From Alicyclobacillus fructus (lineage in GTDB: Bacteria > Bacillota > Bacilli > Alicyclobacillales > Alicyclobacillaceae), in the NCBI RefSeq assembly GCF_017329605.1, contig NZ_JAFMTY010000008.1, forward strand, positions 1 to 64,000: 64,000 nucleotides of DNA, read 5' to 3'. The notes beneath the pieces are model-generated. The model was not told the DNA's origin and searched no databases. It saw only the letters and a program-made list of their open reading frames with translations. The translations under genes and the position numbers were made by a program. Positions 35,501 through 41,752 of this stretch are shown here, one piece after another (position 1 is the stretch's first letter; each line of letters begins with the position of its first letter).

Positions 35501-37651
35501 CTCCAGTATGTCGTGGCTGAGAACCTGGTTGTCGGGAATGCGGTCGGCCAGAATCGCGTGAAACGCGTCGACGTCGATGAGCCCCTTGCCGACGAACAGG
35601 CCGCGCCCGAACCAATCCTGATACGGGTTGGAGATGGCAAACGCGTAGGGGTCCACGCCCGTCTCGCCCGACCAGAGGCGCGCGAAGCGCGAGACCTGGG
35701 TCGATCGCGGACTGACCGCGACGGCGGGCTGAAGCACGCCGTAACCCTGCTCCACGCGCGTCCCACGTTCATTGAGCCGCGGCCGGTTGTAGGGCAGGTG
35801 CATGGTGCCGACGAGGCGCTGGACGGTGCCAAACGGCAGTTCCGTGTCGAGATCGGCCGTGAAGAGGTAGCGAATCGTGGGCAACACCGCGAGATCGCCG
35901 TCCTGCACGCGGAAGCTCGTGTCTTTCTTGCCGCGAAGAAGCTCGACAAACTCCACCAGCTTGCCTCGCTTCCGCTCCCAGCCCATGTATACGCCGTCCG
36001 CGCGATTGAGGACGCGAGCCCGGTGAAACCAAAAGAAGCGCGCCGCCCCGTACTTGCGGCGCAGATCCTGCAGGCGGGCGCGAGCCCGGGCGAGCAAAGG
36101 TTCGTCTTCGGGCAGTTCCTGCGCCTCCGCGTCCCGGAGATCCGAAAGCACGGCGAAATAGAGATGGTCGCCCCGCTGCGTCAAATGATGAAGTTCGATT
36201 TTGTCGAACGCCTCGTCGACGTCCGCCTCGCTCGCCCAAATCACGGGTAGTACCACCATGGTGCGGGCGTCCTCCGGCAGTCCTTCGCTGAAGTCGAGGC
36301 GCAGAAGAGGCACCGGCCGCACAGCGCGGCGAATGGCCTCGTGCACCAGCGAAATCACCCATTCGCTGACTGGAAGCGCGAGCAGGATGGCGAGTGCGGC
36401 GATCGCGGCCGCGGACGCCCTGAACCCCCGCGTGAACGCCTCGAGCAGTGCGAAGAGGATGGCCGCGAACAGAAACGCCATGCCGAGCAGGTACGAGCGT
36501 AGGGGACGGCGCCGAAGCGCAATCTGCGGAACCGCCCTCGGCTTGGCGCGCTGTTTCAGCGCGCGATGAAGCGCGTCCATCCCGACGGGATCGCACAAGT
36601 AATACGCGACGAACGCCTCGCGGGGAACGTCCGGCGCCGCACTCGATCCCGCCTTCTCCCACGCCTCCCGGGCCAATGAGACGGCGGTCTCCGCTACCAA
36701 GGTCTCAGGCAGGCGAAACGCCTCGCTCAGCCAACTGACCTGGTGGGTGAGCACGTTCTGGCTCGTCGGCTCAAGGCGCAGGTAGTCCCCCGTCGGCTCT
36801 TGGCGCAGGCAGGCCTCGACGCGCGAAATCCGCGAGACGATGGGTTGCCAGGCCAAGCGTTCCAAGGCGTGAAGGCTCTGCACCAGGTTGCCGATCAGCA
36901 CCTGAATTTCGGCGTGCCACTCCGCCTCGTAGGTCGTCAGGCGCTCGATGCTCTCGCTGGAATTCGCGACATGCGCCGCAAGCCACTCCCGGAGTTCGTC
37001 GCTGTCCGGTTCCCACTCCGACAGGTGGTGCACGAGGTGCACCACCTCCACCGCGCCGAGCGCCCGCCCCCTGGAAAACCGATCGATGGCCCGGCGCACG
37101 GCTTCCGCGCCGCCGCGCTCGATCTCGGCGAGCAGGCGGCCCACCGCGCGACAGGTCTCGTATCGATGCTCGATCTCCTCGCTCGCTTCCGACAACTTGA
37201 CGAGCAGCGCGACACGCAGGCCGTTGGCGAGCTGATGACATTCATGGGTCGTCAGCACCTGCACGTCCTGGTACGCCTCGACAAACCGCACCAGCGTCTC
37301 CGCTTCCATGTGGCCGCGGGTCGCGTCGAGGTAAGCGGCGGCGAGCGCCACCACGCGAGGTTCCCCGGACTCGGCCATCCTCGGCAGTTTCCGCACCACG
37401 GCATTCGGCCACAGGCGCTCCGCGAGCATCGCCTGCAATTCGATGTAGGCGGCGTGATCGATCAGCCACTCGTGCGCGGGCTCGGAACACGCCGAAGGCT
37501 CCCGCTCGAGCCTGGCGGCCAGGGCCCTGACCCGCGCCGCTTTTCGGCGCAAGGTTGGCCACAGGTCGGATCCTCCGCCGCGCGTCGAACTGATGTCTTG
37601 CGTCAGCGCGAAGTCGTGCGCGCGCCTCTCGAGCTCTGTGTCGAACGCCAT
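29564..37651 (-). CDS. Cyclic beta-1,2-glucan synthase-like protein (GT84/glycoamylase/GH94)
   Basis: A 2,695-residue multidomain membrane protein starting at ATG 37651 with AGGAGG directly upstream. In order it has an N-terminal helical region and transmembrane segments near 384-408. A glycosyltransferase region follows with TADLDTELPFG at about 597, then more membrane spans near 790-830. A Glycoamylase domain lies at about 980-1390, and two carbohydrate-binding/GH94 halves complete the chain. The GH94 motif IGIGDWNDGLSRVG sits at about 2350. NdvB/Cgs proteins make cyclic beta-1,2-glucan from UDP-glucose, and the GH94 part sets chain length. The architecture is complete. Whether the product here is cyclic glucan or another beta-glucan is not shown. 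It is rare among Gram-positive bacteria. Confidence 0.88.
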   Translation of the reverse strand: MAFDTELERRAHDFALTQDISSTRGGGSDLWPTLRRKAARVRALAARLEREPSACSEPAHEWLIDHAAYIELQAMLAERLWPNAVVRKLPRMAESGEPRVVALAAAYLDATRGHMEAETLVRFVEAYQDVQVLTTHECHQLANGLRVALLVKLSEASEEIEHRYETCRAVGRLLAEIERGGAEAVRRAIDRFSRGRALGAVEVVHLVHHLSEWEPDSDELREWLAAHVANSSESIERLTTYEAEWHAEIQVLIGNLVQSLHALERLAWQPIVSRISRVEACLRQEPTGDYLRLEPTSQNVLTHQVSWLSEAFRLPETLVAETAVSLAREAWEKAGSSAAPDVPREAFVAYYLCDPVGMDALHRALKQRAKPRAVPQIALRRRPLRSYLLGMAFLFAAILFALLEAFTRGFRASAAAIAALAILLALPVSEWVISLVHEAIRRAVRPVPLLRLDFSEGLPEDARTMVVLPVIWASEADVDEAFDKIELHHLTQRGDHLYFAVLSDLRDAEAQELPEDEPLLARARARLQDLRRKYGAARFFWFHRARVLNRADGVYMGWERKRGKLVEFVELLRGKKDTSFRVQDGDLAVLPTIRYLFTADLDTELPFGTVQRLVGTMHLPYNRPRLNERGTRVEQGYGVLQPAVAVSPRSTQVSRFARLWSGETGVDPYAFAISNPYQDWFGRGLFVGKGLIDVDAFHAILADRIPDNQVLSHDILEGGFLRAGLAADVEVVESQPASLRAYMRRAHRWVRGDWQLTYWLRRACRDRRGEARPVDLCGFTRWNIVDHVRHSLVGPGLIILYGLGTAGVLPGPAYAYGIVLVATVFLPFWRALESIRPSEWNLRGVATAFGQSLVRLVTLPFMAVIEADAAVRALYRMTVSRRRLLEWIPSSHADRSDGSSSPLLYEPVGYAVALLSAVPGFFGNWDQVASSVFGLLVWLPAHAVARFLAAPASPRRVSPDPGLAAHLREVASTMWQFYERYVGEEDHHLPPDNVQFEPVERVAHRTSPTNIGLYLLCVAAAADLGFVSREGALTRLERTMETLAGLPRWHGHLFNWYDTRTLQPLAPRYVSTVDSGNLVCAMLALGQALREWAASQPDIAQRAERLAETMDAWVRETDFRPLYRPDLRLFSLGYHADRNQLENIVYDLLASEARQASFIAIASGQVPASHWFALSRTMTRAGRHQPLLSWSGTMFEYLMPALLMRHLPDTLWHETYQGVVWRQISYARGRGVPFGISESGFYAFDRDLNYQYRAFGVPGLGLDRGLDRHLVVAPYATMLALPFAPREVASALEDLQQLGALGPYGYYEAVDFTADRLPHGSRHKVVQSFMAHHQGMAFIAIANYLERDIWVERFHRLPLVRAAEYMLYERMPKRPALLLKPVHAAHAPNFDRPVYARQASGEDAVWNAVTNGSLTTFANARGEGGIIWRGLSVTRYRPDPHLPYRGPVMYIRDVDRDGILRTTLHACDGHVQAEFRPDKSSWRRVVDGIDSEWSVMVAPDADVELRRLVLQNLGGDVRRLELTYFAEIALAKPAADTAHPSFQRLFVETGWDETHKVLWARRRPETDDDPDVYAAFALIHGDEEDPSPVEWDSHRARFVGRGHTLAAPAGLWRRLKGEAGSVADPAAILRTNVTLEPGAKHELFVATALGETLEAVVQLASRMRQAAARARVSQLAWMRAQIDLRQLHLSPEDVADAMELLSRFVSRHAFSPARRAAVLQNELGPSGLWAHGISGDRPIVAVALASQAEVPFVAKLARLTQYLAHMGFASDLVVIDETASSYRDEMSDRIRAEMARRGVHDASRLAVIKADQLSGAERALIEAVAAATLRASGPSVGAQLMGGRPEPKPQAELASDTLEPAPKRGIRDVPPVEGEFANGYGAFVEDGRAYRMRVTGARRPPRPWSNVLANPSFGALVTELGTGYTWWRNSREFKLTPWHNDAAFDPPGEAVYIVDRDRGTVVSATPSPAGGEFAYEVTHRPGVTTFESEFDDLRVSLAVFVDRVEPIKWMRLRLQNRGVAARSIRVVPYAEWVLGVEPFSHTPLVVVSKAEAGDVIAAENRYQEAFRGCLGWMAIGGDGRTAGWTGDKTRFLGRGSYARPDMLLEGDWRAEAGPTPTPCAAVARDLDLAPGEPAEVVILLGAASSEAEIARLAKLASPQAAEEALQSVAAFWSDLLGRVQVRTPDRAFDVLMNGWLLYQALACRLWARTAFYQAGGAFGFRDQLQDALALVHAWPEVLRDQILRAARHQYLEGDVQHWWHEELGKGIRTRFSDDLLWLPYAIARYVEATGDSRILDERVPYLVSAPLQEGELERYEDSIWSQEEASIAEHAARAIERALHFGDHGLPLIGIGDWNDGLSRVGAKGRGESVWLAWFLADVLRRVAEIDHPEFARYRARWLAMRERVVAAANEAAWDGQWYRRAVTDGGLWLGSATSPACRIDAIAQSWAVISGGAPVDRAMRAMASFDRELVDRRLGVAHLLQPAFRDLRPSPGYIQGYPPGLRENGGQYTHGIIWGIVAWTMLGRGDEAHELFAMLNPIHHTDTPREVERYGNEPYVMSADIYTAEPNVGQGGWSWYTGAASWMYQAGLEAILGIRRRGAKLEVAPCVPAHWPGFEVMYRYGSALYRIRVERAVGRSESFPTVRFEEQAEVVIDLVDDGQEHEVTVRLSKEQGEAGRALEKVVGQSREAAHRYRK

Positions 37652-37798
37652 AGGTCCTCCTCGTGCCGCTGTGAGTGTCGGATCGCCCATCCCCATGCGA
37701 AAGATAAAACGGCAGCATATGTAAACATTCCCGATTGAAGTCTGGATTATAAATCGGTTCGCGCTGCCATGGTCGAGCGCGGCGTGGTAAGATGGTGT

Positions 37799-37810
37799 CA
37801 AAACGTTTTG
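37799..37810. promoter_or_regulatory. LacI/CcpA-like palindromic operator
   Basis: CAAAACGTTTTG is a perfect palindrome with the central CG typical of LacI-family sites. It lies five bases after a TAAGAT that could be a -10 box and 13 bases before the VOC gene. No LacI gene is in the window. Confidence 0.5.
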
Positions 37811-37822
37811 GGAGGAAGGCGT

Positions 37823-38278
37823 ATGGAAGCGTATCCATTGGGGACAAGGCGCGTCGCGCAGATCGGGATCATCGTGCGGGATATCGAGGCGGCAAGCGCC
37901 GCCTTGGCCAAGCTCCTGGGCTGTGAGGTGCCGAAGTGGCACTGGACTGAAGCCTACGAAGAGTCACGGACGGAGTATCTGGGACAACCCACGCCCGCCC
38001 GGGCCAAGCTGGCGTTCTTCCAGCTGGACAACTTGGCAATTGAACTCATCGAGCCCGATGAGCACCCGAGCACCTGGCGCGCTTGGCTTGAGGAACACGG
38101 CGAAGGCGTACACCACATCGCGTTTGAAGTGGACGACATGAAGAAGCGAAGCCTGGCGCTCAACGAAGCCGGACTTGCGCTCGAACAGCGGGGCGAATAC
38201 ACGGGCGGGCGATACGCCTACTTCGACGGCTTGGCTTCCGCGCGGGCCGTGATCGAGCTCTTGCAACAGGACCGCTGA
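37823..38278 (+). CDS. VOC (glyoxalase/bleomycin-resistance) family protein
   Basis: 151 residues in two paired beta-alpha-beta-beta-beta units. RVAQIGIIVRDIEAASAALAKLLG opens the first and GVHHIAFEVDDMKKRSLALN the second, with the metal-ligand pattern (H or Q, E, H, E) of VOC enzymes. LAIELIEPDEHPSTWRAWLEEHGEG resembles methylmalonyl-CoA epimerase and lactoylglutathione lyase-like enzymes. ATG follows GGGAGGA. It is 24 bases upstream of the mannanase and probably in the same transcript, suggesting a sugar-related substrate, but nothing in the sequence names it. Confidence 0.8.
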   Translation: MEAYPLGTRRVAQIGIIVRDIEAASAALAKLLGCEVPKWHWTEAYEESRTEYLGQPTPARAKLAFFQLDNLAIELIEPDEHPSTWRAWLEEHGEGVHHIAFEVDDMKKRSLALNEAGLALEQRGEYTGGRYAYFDGLASARAVIELLQQDR

Positions 38279-38302
38279 TGAGACGAAGGGAGACAGACCG
38301 CG

Positions 38303-39253
38303 ATGCGAACGTCCGAAAGCGCATTCGATCTCGACTTGATCCGCGGCATGACGTTCGGCTTTGTGGGCCAGCACGGCACGTGGGCGAATGAGGAGGCTCG
38401 AACATCCATGCGCGCCCTCGCCGAACAGCCGTTCAACTGGGTGACGCTCGCTTTTGCCGGCCTCATGGAACACGCGGGCCATCCCGCCATCGCCTACGGA
38501 CCGCCGGTCACCGTGAGCGATGCCGAGATTGCGGCCATGGTCGATCTCGCCCACGAACTCGGGCTCAAGGTGTGCCTCAAGCCGACCGTCAACTGTCGAG
38601 ACGGGACGTGGCGAGGCGAAATTCGATTCGAAGACGAGAAAGGCGAGGATCTCGCGTCGTGGGAGGCGTGGTTCGAGGCATACGCCGAGATGATGGCTCA
38701 CTACGCGCGGCTCGCCGAACGCACGAGGTGCGAGATGTTCTGCGTCGGCTGCGAGATGACGACGGCCGAACCGCACGAAGCACATTGGCGCGCGCTGATC
38801 GACAGCGTCCGCCAAGTGTACGGCGGCCTTGTGACGTACAACTGCAATCATGGGCGCGAAGAGCACGTCCGGTTCTGGGACGCCGTCGATCTCATTTCGT
38901 CGAGCGCCTACTATCCCATCGACCGATGGCAAGAACGCGTGCCCGTGCTTCGTGAAGTCGCGGAGGCTTGGAAAAGACCGCTCTTCTTCATGGAGGTGGG
39001 TTGTCCAAGCCGCGCGGGTTCCGGCGCCTGCCCGTGGGATTACCGACACCCAGGTGCGGTCGATCTCGACGAGCAAGCGCGGTTTTACGAAGCCATGTTC
39101 GCGGCCATGCCCTCCGAACGCTGGTTCAAAGGTTACATGCTGTGGGAATGGCCGTGGAAGCTTTATCCGCGGGAAGAGGCGCACGAGGACGGAAGCTACT
39201 GCATCTACGGCAAACCGGCGGAGGAGGTTGTGGCCCGCGCGTTCTCGCGCTGA
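38303..39253 (+). CDS. GH113 endo-beta-1,4-mannanase
   Basis: 316 residues, a single (beta/alpha)8 barrel. It has no signal peptide, so it acts inside the cell or is released otherwise. The acid/base Glu151 in FCVGCEMTTAE and the nucleophile Glu231 in LFFMEVGCPSRAGSG fall at the positions reported for AaManA of Alicyclobacillus acidocaldarius. QHGTWANEE and YMLWEWPWKLYP complete the family signature. The agreement of both residue numbers suggests this is that enzyme or a very close relative. It hydrolyses manno-oligosaccharides and mannans. It follows a VOC gene, and a LacI-like palindrome lies upstream of the pair. Confidence 0.9.
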   Translation: MRTSESAFDLDLIRGMTFGFVGQHGTWANEEARTSMRALAEQPFNWVTLAFAGLMEHAGHPAIAYGPPVTVSDAEIAAMVDLAHELGLKVCLKPTVNCRDGTWRGEIRFEDEKGEDLASWEAWFEAYAEMMAHYARLAERTRCEMFCVGCEMTTAEPHEAHWRALIDSVRQVYGGLVTYNCNHGREEHVRFWDAVDLISSSAYYPIDRWQERVPVLREVAEAWKRPLFFMEVGCPSRAGSGACPWDYRHPGAVDLDEQARFYEAMFAAMPSERWFKGYMLWEWPWKLYPREEAHEDGSYCIYGKPAEEVVARAFSR

Positions 39254-39305
39254 CAGGCCCGTGAACGCATTCGCGCCCTTCGCCCGCAGGCGCGGCGCCC
39301 AGGCC

Positions 39306-40631
39306 TCAGGACAAAAGCGCCATGGCGGCCCAGCGGGCCGCCCCTTGCGCCGCCTCTTCCGGATAGGGGGCGAGGGATACGGGACGACCGAAGGCCGCCT
39401 CCACCGCGTCCCGCAGGTGACGGTTGACGCGCAGTGCATTGCCCGCGCCTGCGAAGGTTCGTGAGCCCTTCTGCCCGCCAGAGCACAGGCGCAGAAACCC
39501 CTCGTGCAGCTCTTCGGCCACGCCTGACAGTACCCCCCAGGCAAAGGCCTCCGGCGTCATGGCGGCCGCCGTCCAGCCCTCGACGCGCGCGCCGTTATCG
39601 TCGCTCCATCGCGATCCATAAAAGGTCGGGCGCACCCGCGGGAACGGGCCGCCGCCCGCCTTGCGCCAGGCCGCGATCGCCGCGTCCAGCACTTCATAAC
39701 CGGACCGGGTCGGCTCGCAGCCGTACAAGCGGACAACGCGATCGAAAAACGCGGTCACAAGCTGGTAGGCCGCCCCTCCCGCGAGCGTCGCGGCGACTGC
39801 GAGCCGGAGATCCCGGACGAACGGGCGCAGTTCCGCCCCGCTTCCCAGCTTCGGTTCCCCGCGCACGCAGATGGACACCTGAGCGCCCGTGCCGATGTTC
39901 ACGAGCACGCCTCCCTCTTCGACGCCCACCGCCCCGAGGAAACTCGCCTGGTGATCCCCCAGCGCAACCGCCACGGGAATGCCGCGATATGCGCCGAGGA
40001 TCTGCACATCCGGGACCACCTCGGGCAAAAGCCGAAGGTCGATCCCGGCCTCCCGCAGCCCGTCTGCGGCAAACGCGCCTTGTTGGACGACGAATCCGCC
40101 CATGCTGTGCGCGAGCGACGCGTGCGCGCGCGGCCGCGACAGCCCGGCGAGTCGCGCCGCAAAAGCGTCCGGCAGTGTCGCGAGCCAAGCGGCTCCGCCA
40201 GGCACCAGGCCGTGATGCGCGAGGCTGGCGTGGGTCGCGAGCCCGTATCCAACAGGCACGTGAACGCCGGTCAGGCGGGAGAGCCGTTCAGCAAACGTCT
40301 CGCCGGGCGCGATGTCGAGTCCTCCGCGCCTGTCCTGCCAAGTGAAAAGCGGACTCACCGGCAAGAGCTCGTCGTCCAGGTACACGACGCCGTGCATCTG
40401 ACCCGTGACACCGATGGCGGCCACGTCGGGATGCTCTGCCAGCGCCTCCCGCAGAAAGGTCTCGCTGAGTTCCAGCATGCGACTCGCGTCCTGCGCCGCC
40501 GCCAACGGATCGTCAACGGGGAGGACGGCCCCGTGAGGCCGCGATCGACACCAAACAGGGCGCGCGAGGCTCGTATCGTACACCACGACCGCCACGGACG
40601 TCGTGCCGAGGTCGATGCCTAGAGCTTTCAT
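39306..40631 (-). CDS. FGGY-family carbohydrate kinase
   Basis: 441 residues from the ATG that overlaps the upstream oxidoreductase stop by four bases (ATGA). The FGGY/actin-like fold is clear: N-terminal ATP-binding GIDLGTTSVAVVVYD, substrate-side GVTGQMHGVVYLDDE and WQDRRGG, ADP-binding NIGTGAQVSI and GAGNALRVN near the end. The MHGVV pattern is seen in xylulokinase- and sedoheptulokinase-like enzymes. The sugar is not identifiable. The operon with alpha-galactosidase and a Gfo/Idh oxidoreductase suggests phosphorylation of an oxidised or rearranged hexose or pentose. Confidence 0.85.
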   Translation of the reverse strand: MKALGIDLGTTSVAVVVYDTSLARPVWCRSRPHGAVLPVDDPLAAAQDASRMLELSETFLREALAEHPDVAAIGVTGQMHGVVYLDDELLPVSPLFTWQDRRGGLDIAPGETFAERLSRLTGVHVPVGYGLATHASLAHHGLVPGGAAWLATLPDAFAARLAGLSRPRAHASLAHSMGGFVVQQGAFAADGLREAGIDLRLLPEVVPDVQILGAYRGIPVAVALGDHQASFLGAVGVEEGGVLVNIGTGAQVSICVRGEPKLGSGAELRPFVRDLRLAVAATLAGGAAYQLVTAFFDRVVRLYGCEPTRSGYEVLDAAIAAWRKAGGGPFPRVRPTFYGSRWSDDNGARVEGWTAAAMTPEAFAWGVLSGVAEELHEGFLRLCSGGQKGSRTFAGAGNALRVNRHLRDAVEAAFGRPVSLAPYPEEAAQGAARWAAMALLS

Positions 40632-41752
40632 GCCCGATCCCGCCCGCTTTCGCCGCGAAGGTCGAGGATAAGCGCCGCCTCGTCGTAGCCCATGGGCCAC
40701 GGCTCGGGACGGGAGGGCCTCGACGCGATCTCGACATGCCGTCCTTCGCGGGCCGAGATGTGGATGGCTTCCATCACCTCGACCACGTGCAGGGCAAGAT
40801 CGCCCGTCGCGCGGTGAGAGCGCCCGTCGCGGATGGCGAGCGACATGTCCGCGACCGCGAGCCCGCGGCGGTTCTCCGAGAAACCGAACAGAGGAGGGAC
40901 GTCGCTCCACGCGTCGGCGCCGCGCCGGCGAACGCGCACAGAGCCCCCGAAGAAGTTGGGATCCGGCACGGCGAGCGTCCCCTCAGTGCCGTAGATCTCG
41001 ATGCGCGGCAGTTCGGAGTGCCACACGTCAAACGACGTGATGAGGACGCCCGTGGCGCCGCCATCGAACTCGAGCAGGCCCTGGACGTGGGTCGGGACCT
41101 CCACCGGGATGCACTCCCCGAATCGATTTGGCGAGCCGATCACGCGTGTGGAAAAGGTCGTCTGCGCGGAGCCCGCGACTCGGCGCACGGGCCCCAAGAG
41201 ATGGACGAGCGCCGTGAGATAGTACGGTCCCATGTCGAAGAGCGGCCCTCCCCCCGCCTGATAGAAAAAGTCCGGCTGGGGATGCCACCGCTCTGGACCG
41301 TGGCTCATCATGAACGCCGTCGCGCCAATGGGCTCCCCAATCCAGCCGTCGTCGAGGACCTTGCGCGCGGTCTGAAGGTGGCTTCCGAGGAAGGTGTCCG
41401 GCGCAGAGCCGAGGCGGAGTCCGCTGGCATTCGCGAGATGGACCAGTTCCTTCGCTTCCGCAGCCGTGAGCGCGAGCGGTTTTTCCGTGTGCACATGTTT
41501 GCCCCGCACAAGCGCCTCACGGGCGATCTCGGCGTGCGCCTTCGGCACCGTGAGATTGAGGACGAGATCGATTTCGGGGTCCGCGAGCAGTTCGTCGGTC
41601 GGCAGGGCGGGGACCTGAAACTGCGCGCCGCGCGAAGCGGCCCGCTCTGGATCGAGATCCGCCACCGCGGCTACCGGAATCCCGAACGCCCGCAGATTGT
41701 TGAGGTAAACCTCGCTGATCACGCCACAGCCAATGACACCCACCCGAATCAC
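40628..41752 (-). CDS. Gfo/Idh/MocA-family oxidoreductase
   Basis: 374 residues. The Rossmann start is VGVIGCGVISEVYLNNL, the catalytic Lys lies in HTEKPLALT, and the C-terminal beta-sheet domain has GGGPLFDMGPYYLTALVHLLG. Family members oxidise sugars, inositols or sugar derivatives with NAD(P). It overlaps both neighbours by four bases, so GH36, oxidoreductase and kinase are translated as one unit. The enzyme probably acts on a product of alpha-galactosidase or a related sugar. The substrate is unknown. Confidence 0.88.
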   Translation of the reverse strand: MIRVGVIGCGVISEVYLNNLRAFGIPVAAVADLDPERAASRGAQFQVPALPTDELLADPEIDLVLNLTVPKAHAEIAREALVRGKHVHTEKPLALTAAEAKELVHLANASGLRLGSAPDTFLGSHLQTARKVLDDGWIGEPIGATAFMMSHGPERWHPQPDFFYQAGGGPLFDMGPYYLTALVHLLGPVRRVAGSAQTTFSTRVIGSPNRFGECIPVEVPTHVQGLLEFDGGATGVLITSFDVWHSELPRIEIYGTEGTLAVPDPNFFGGSVRVRRRGADAWSDVPPLFGFSENRRGLAVADMSLAIRDGRSHRATGDLALHVVEVMEAIHISAREGRHVEIASRPSRPEPWPMGYDEAALILDLRGESGRDRA

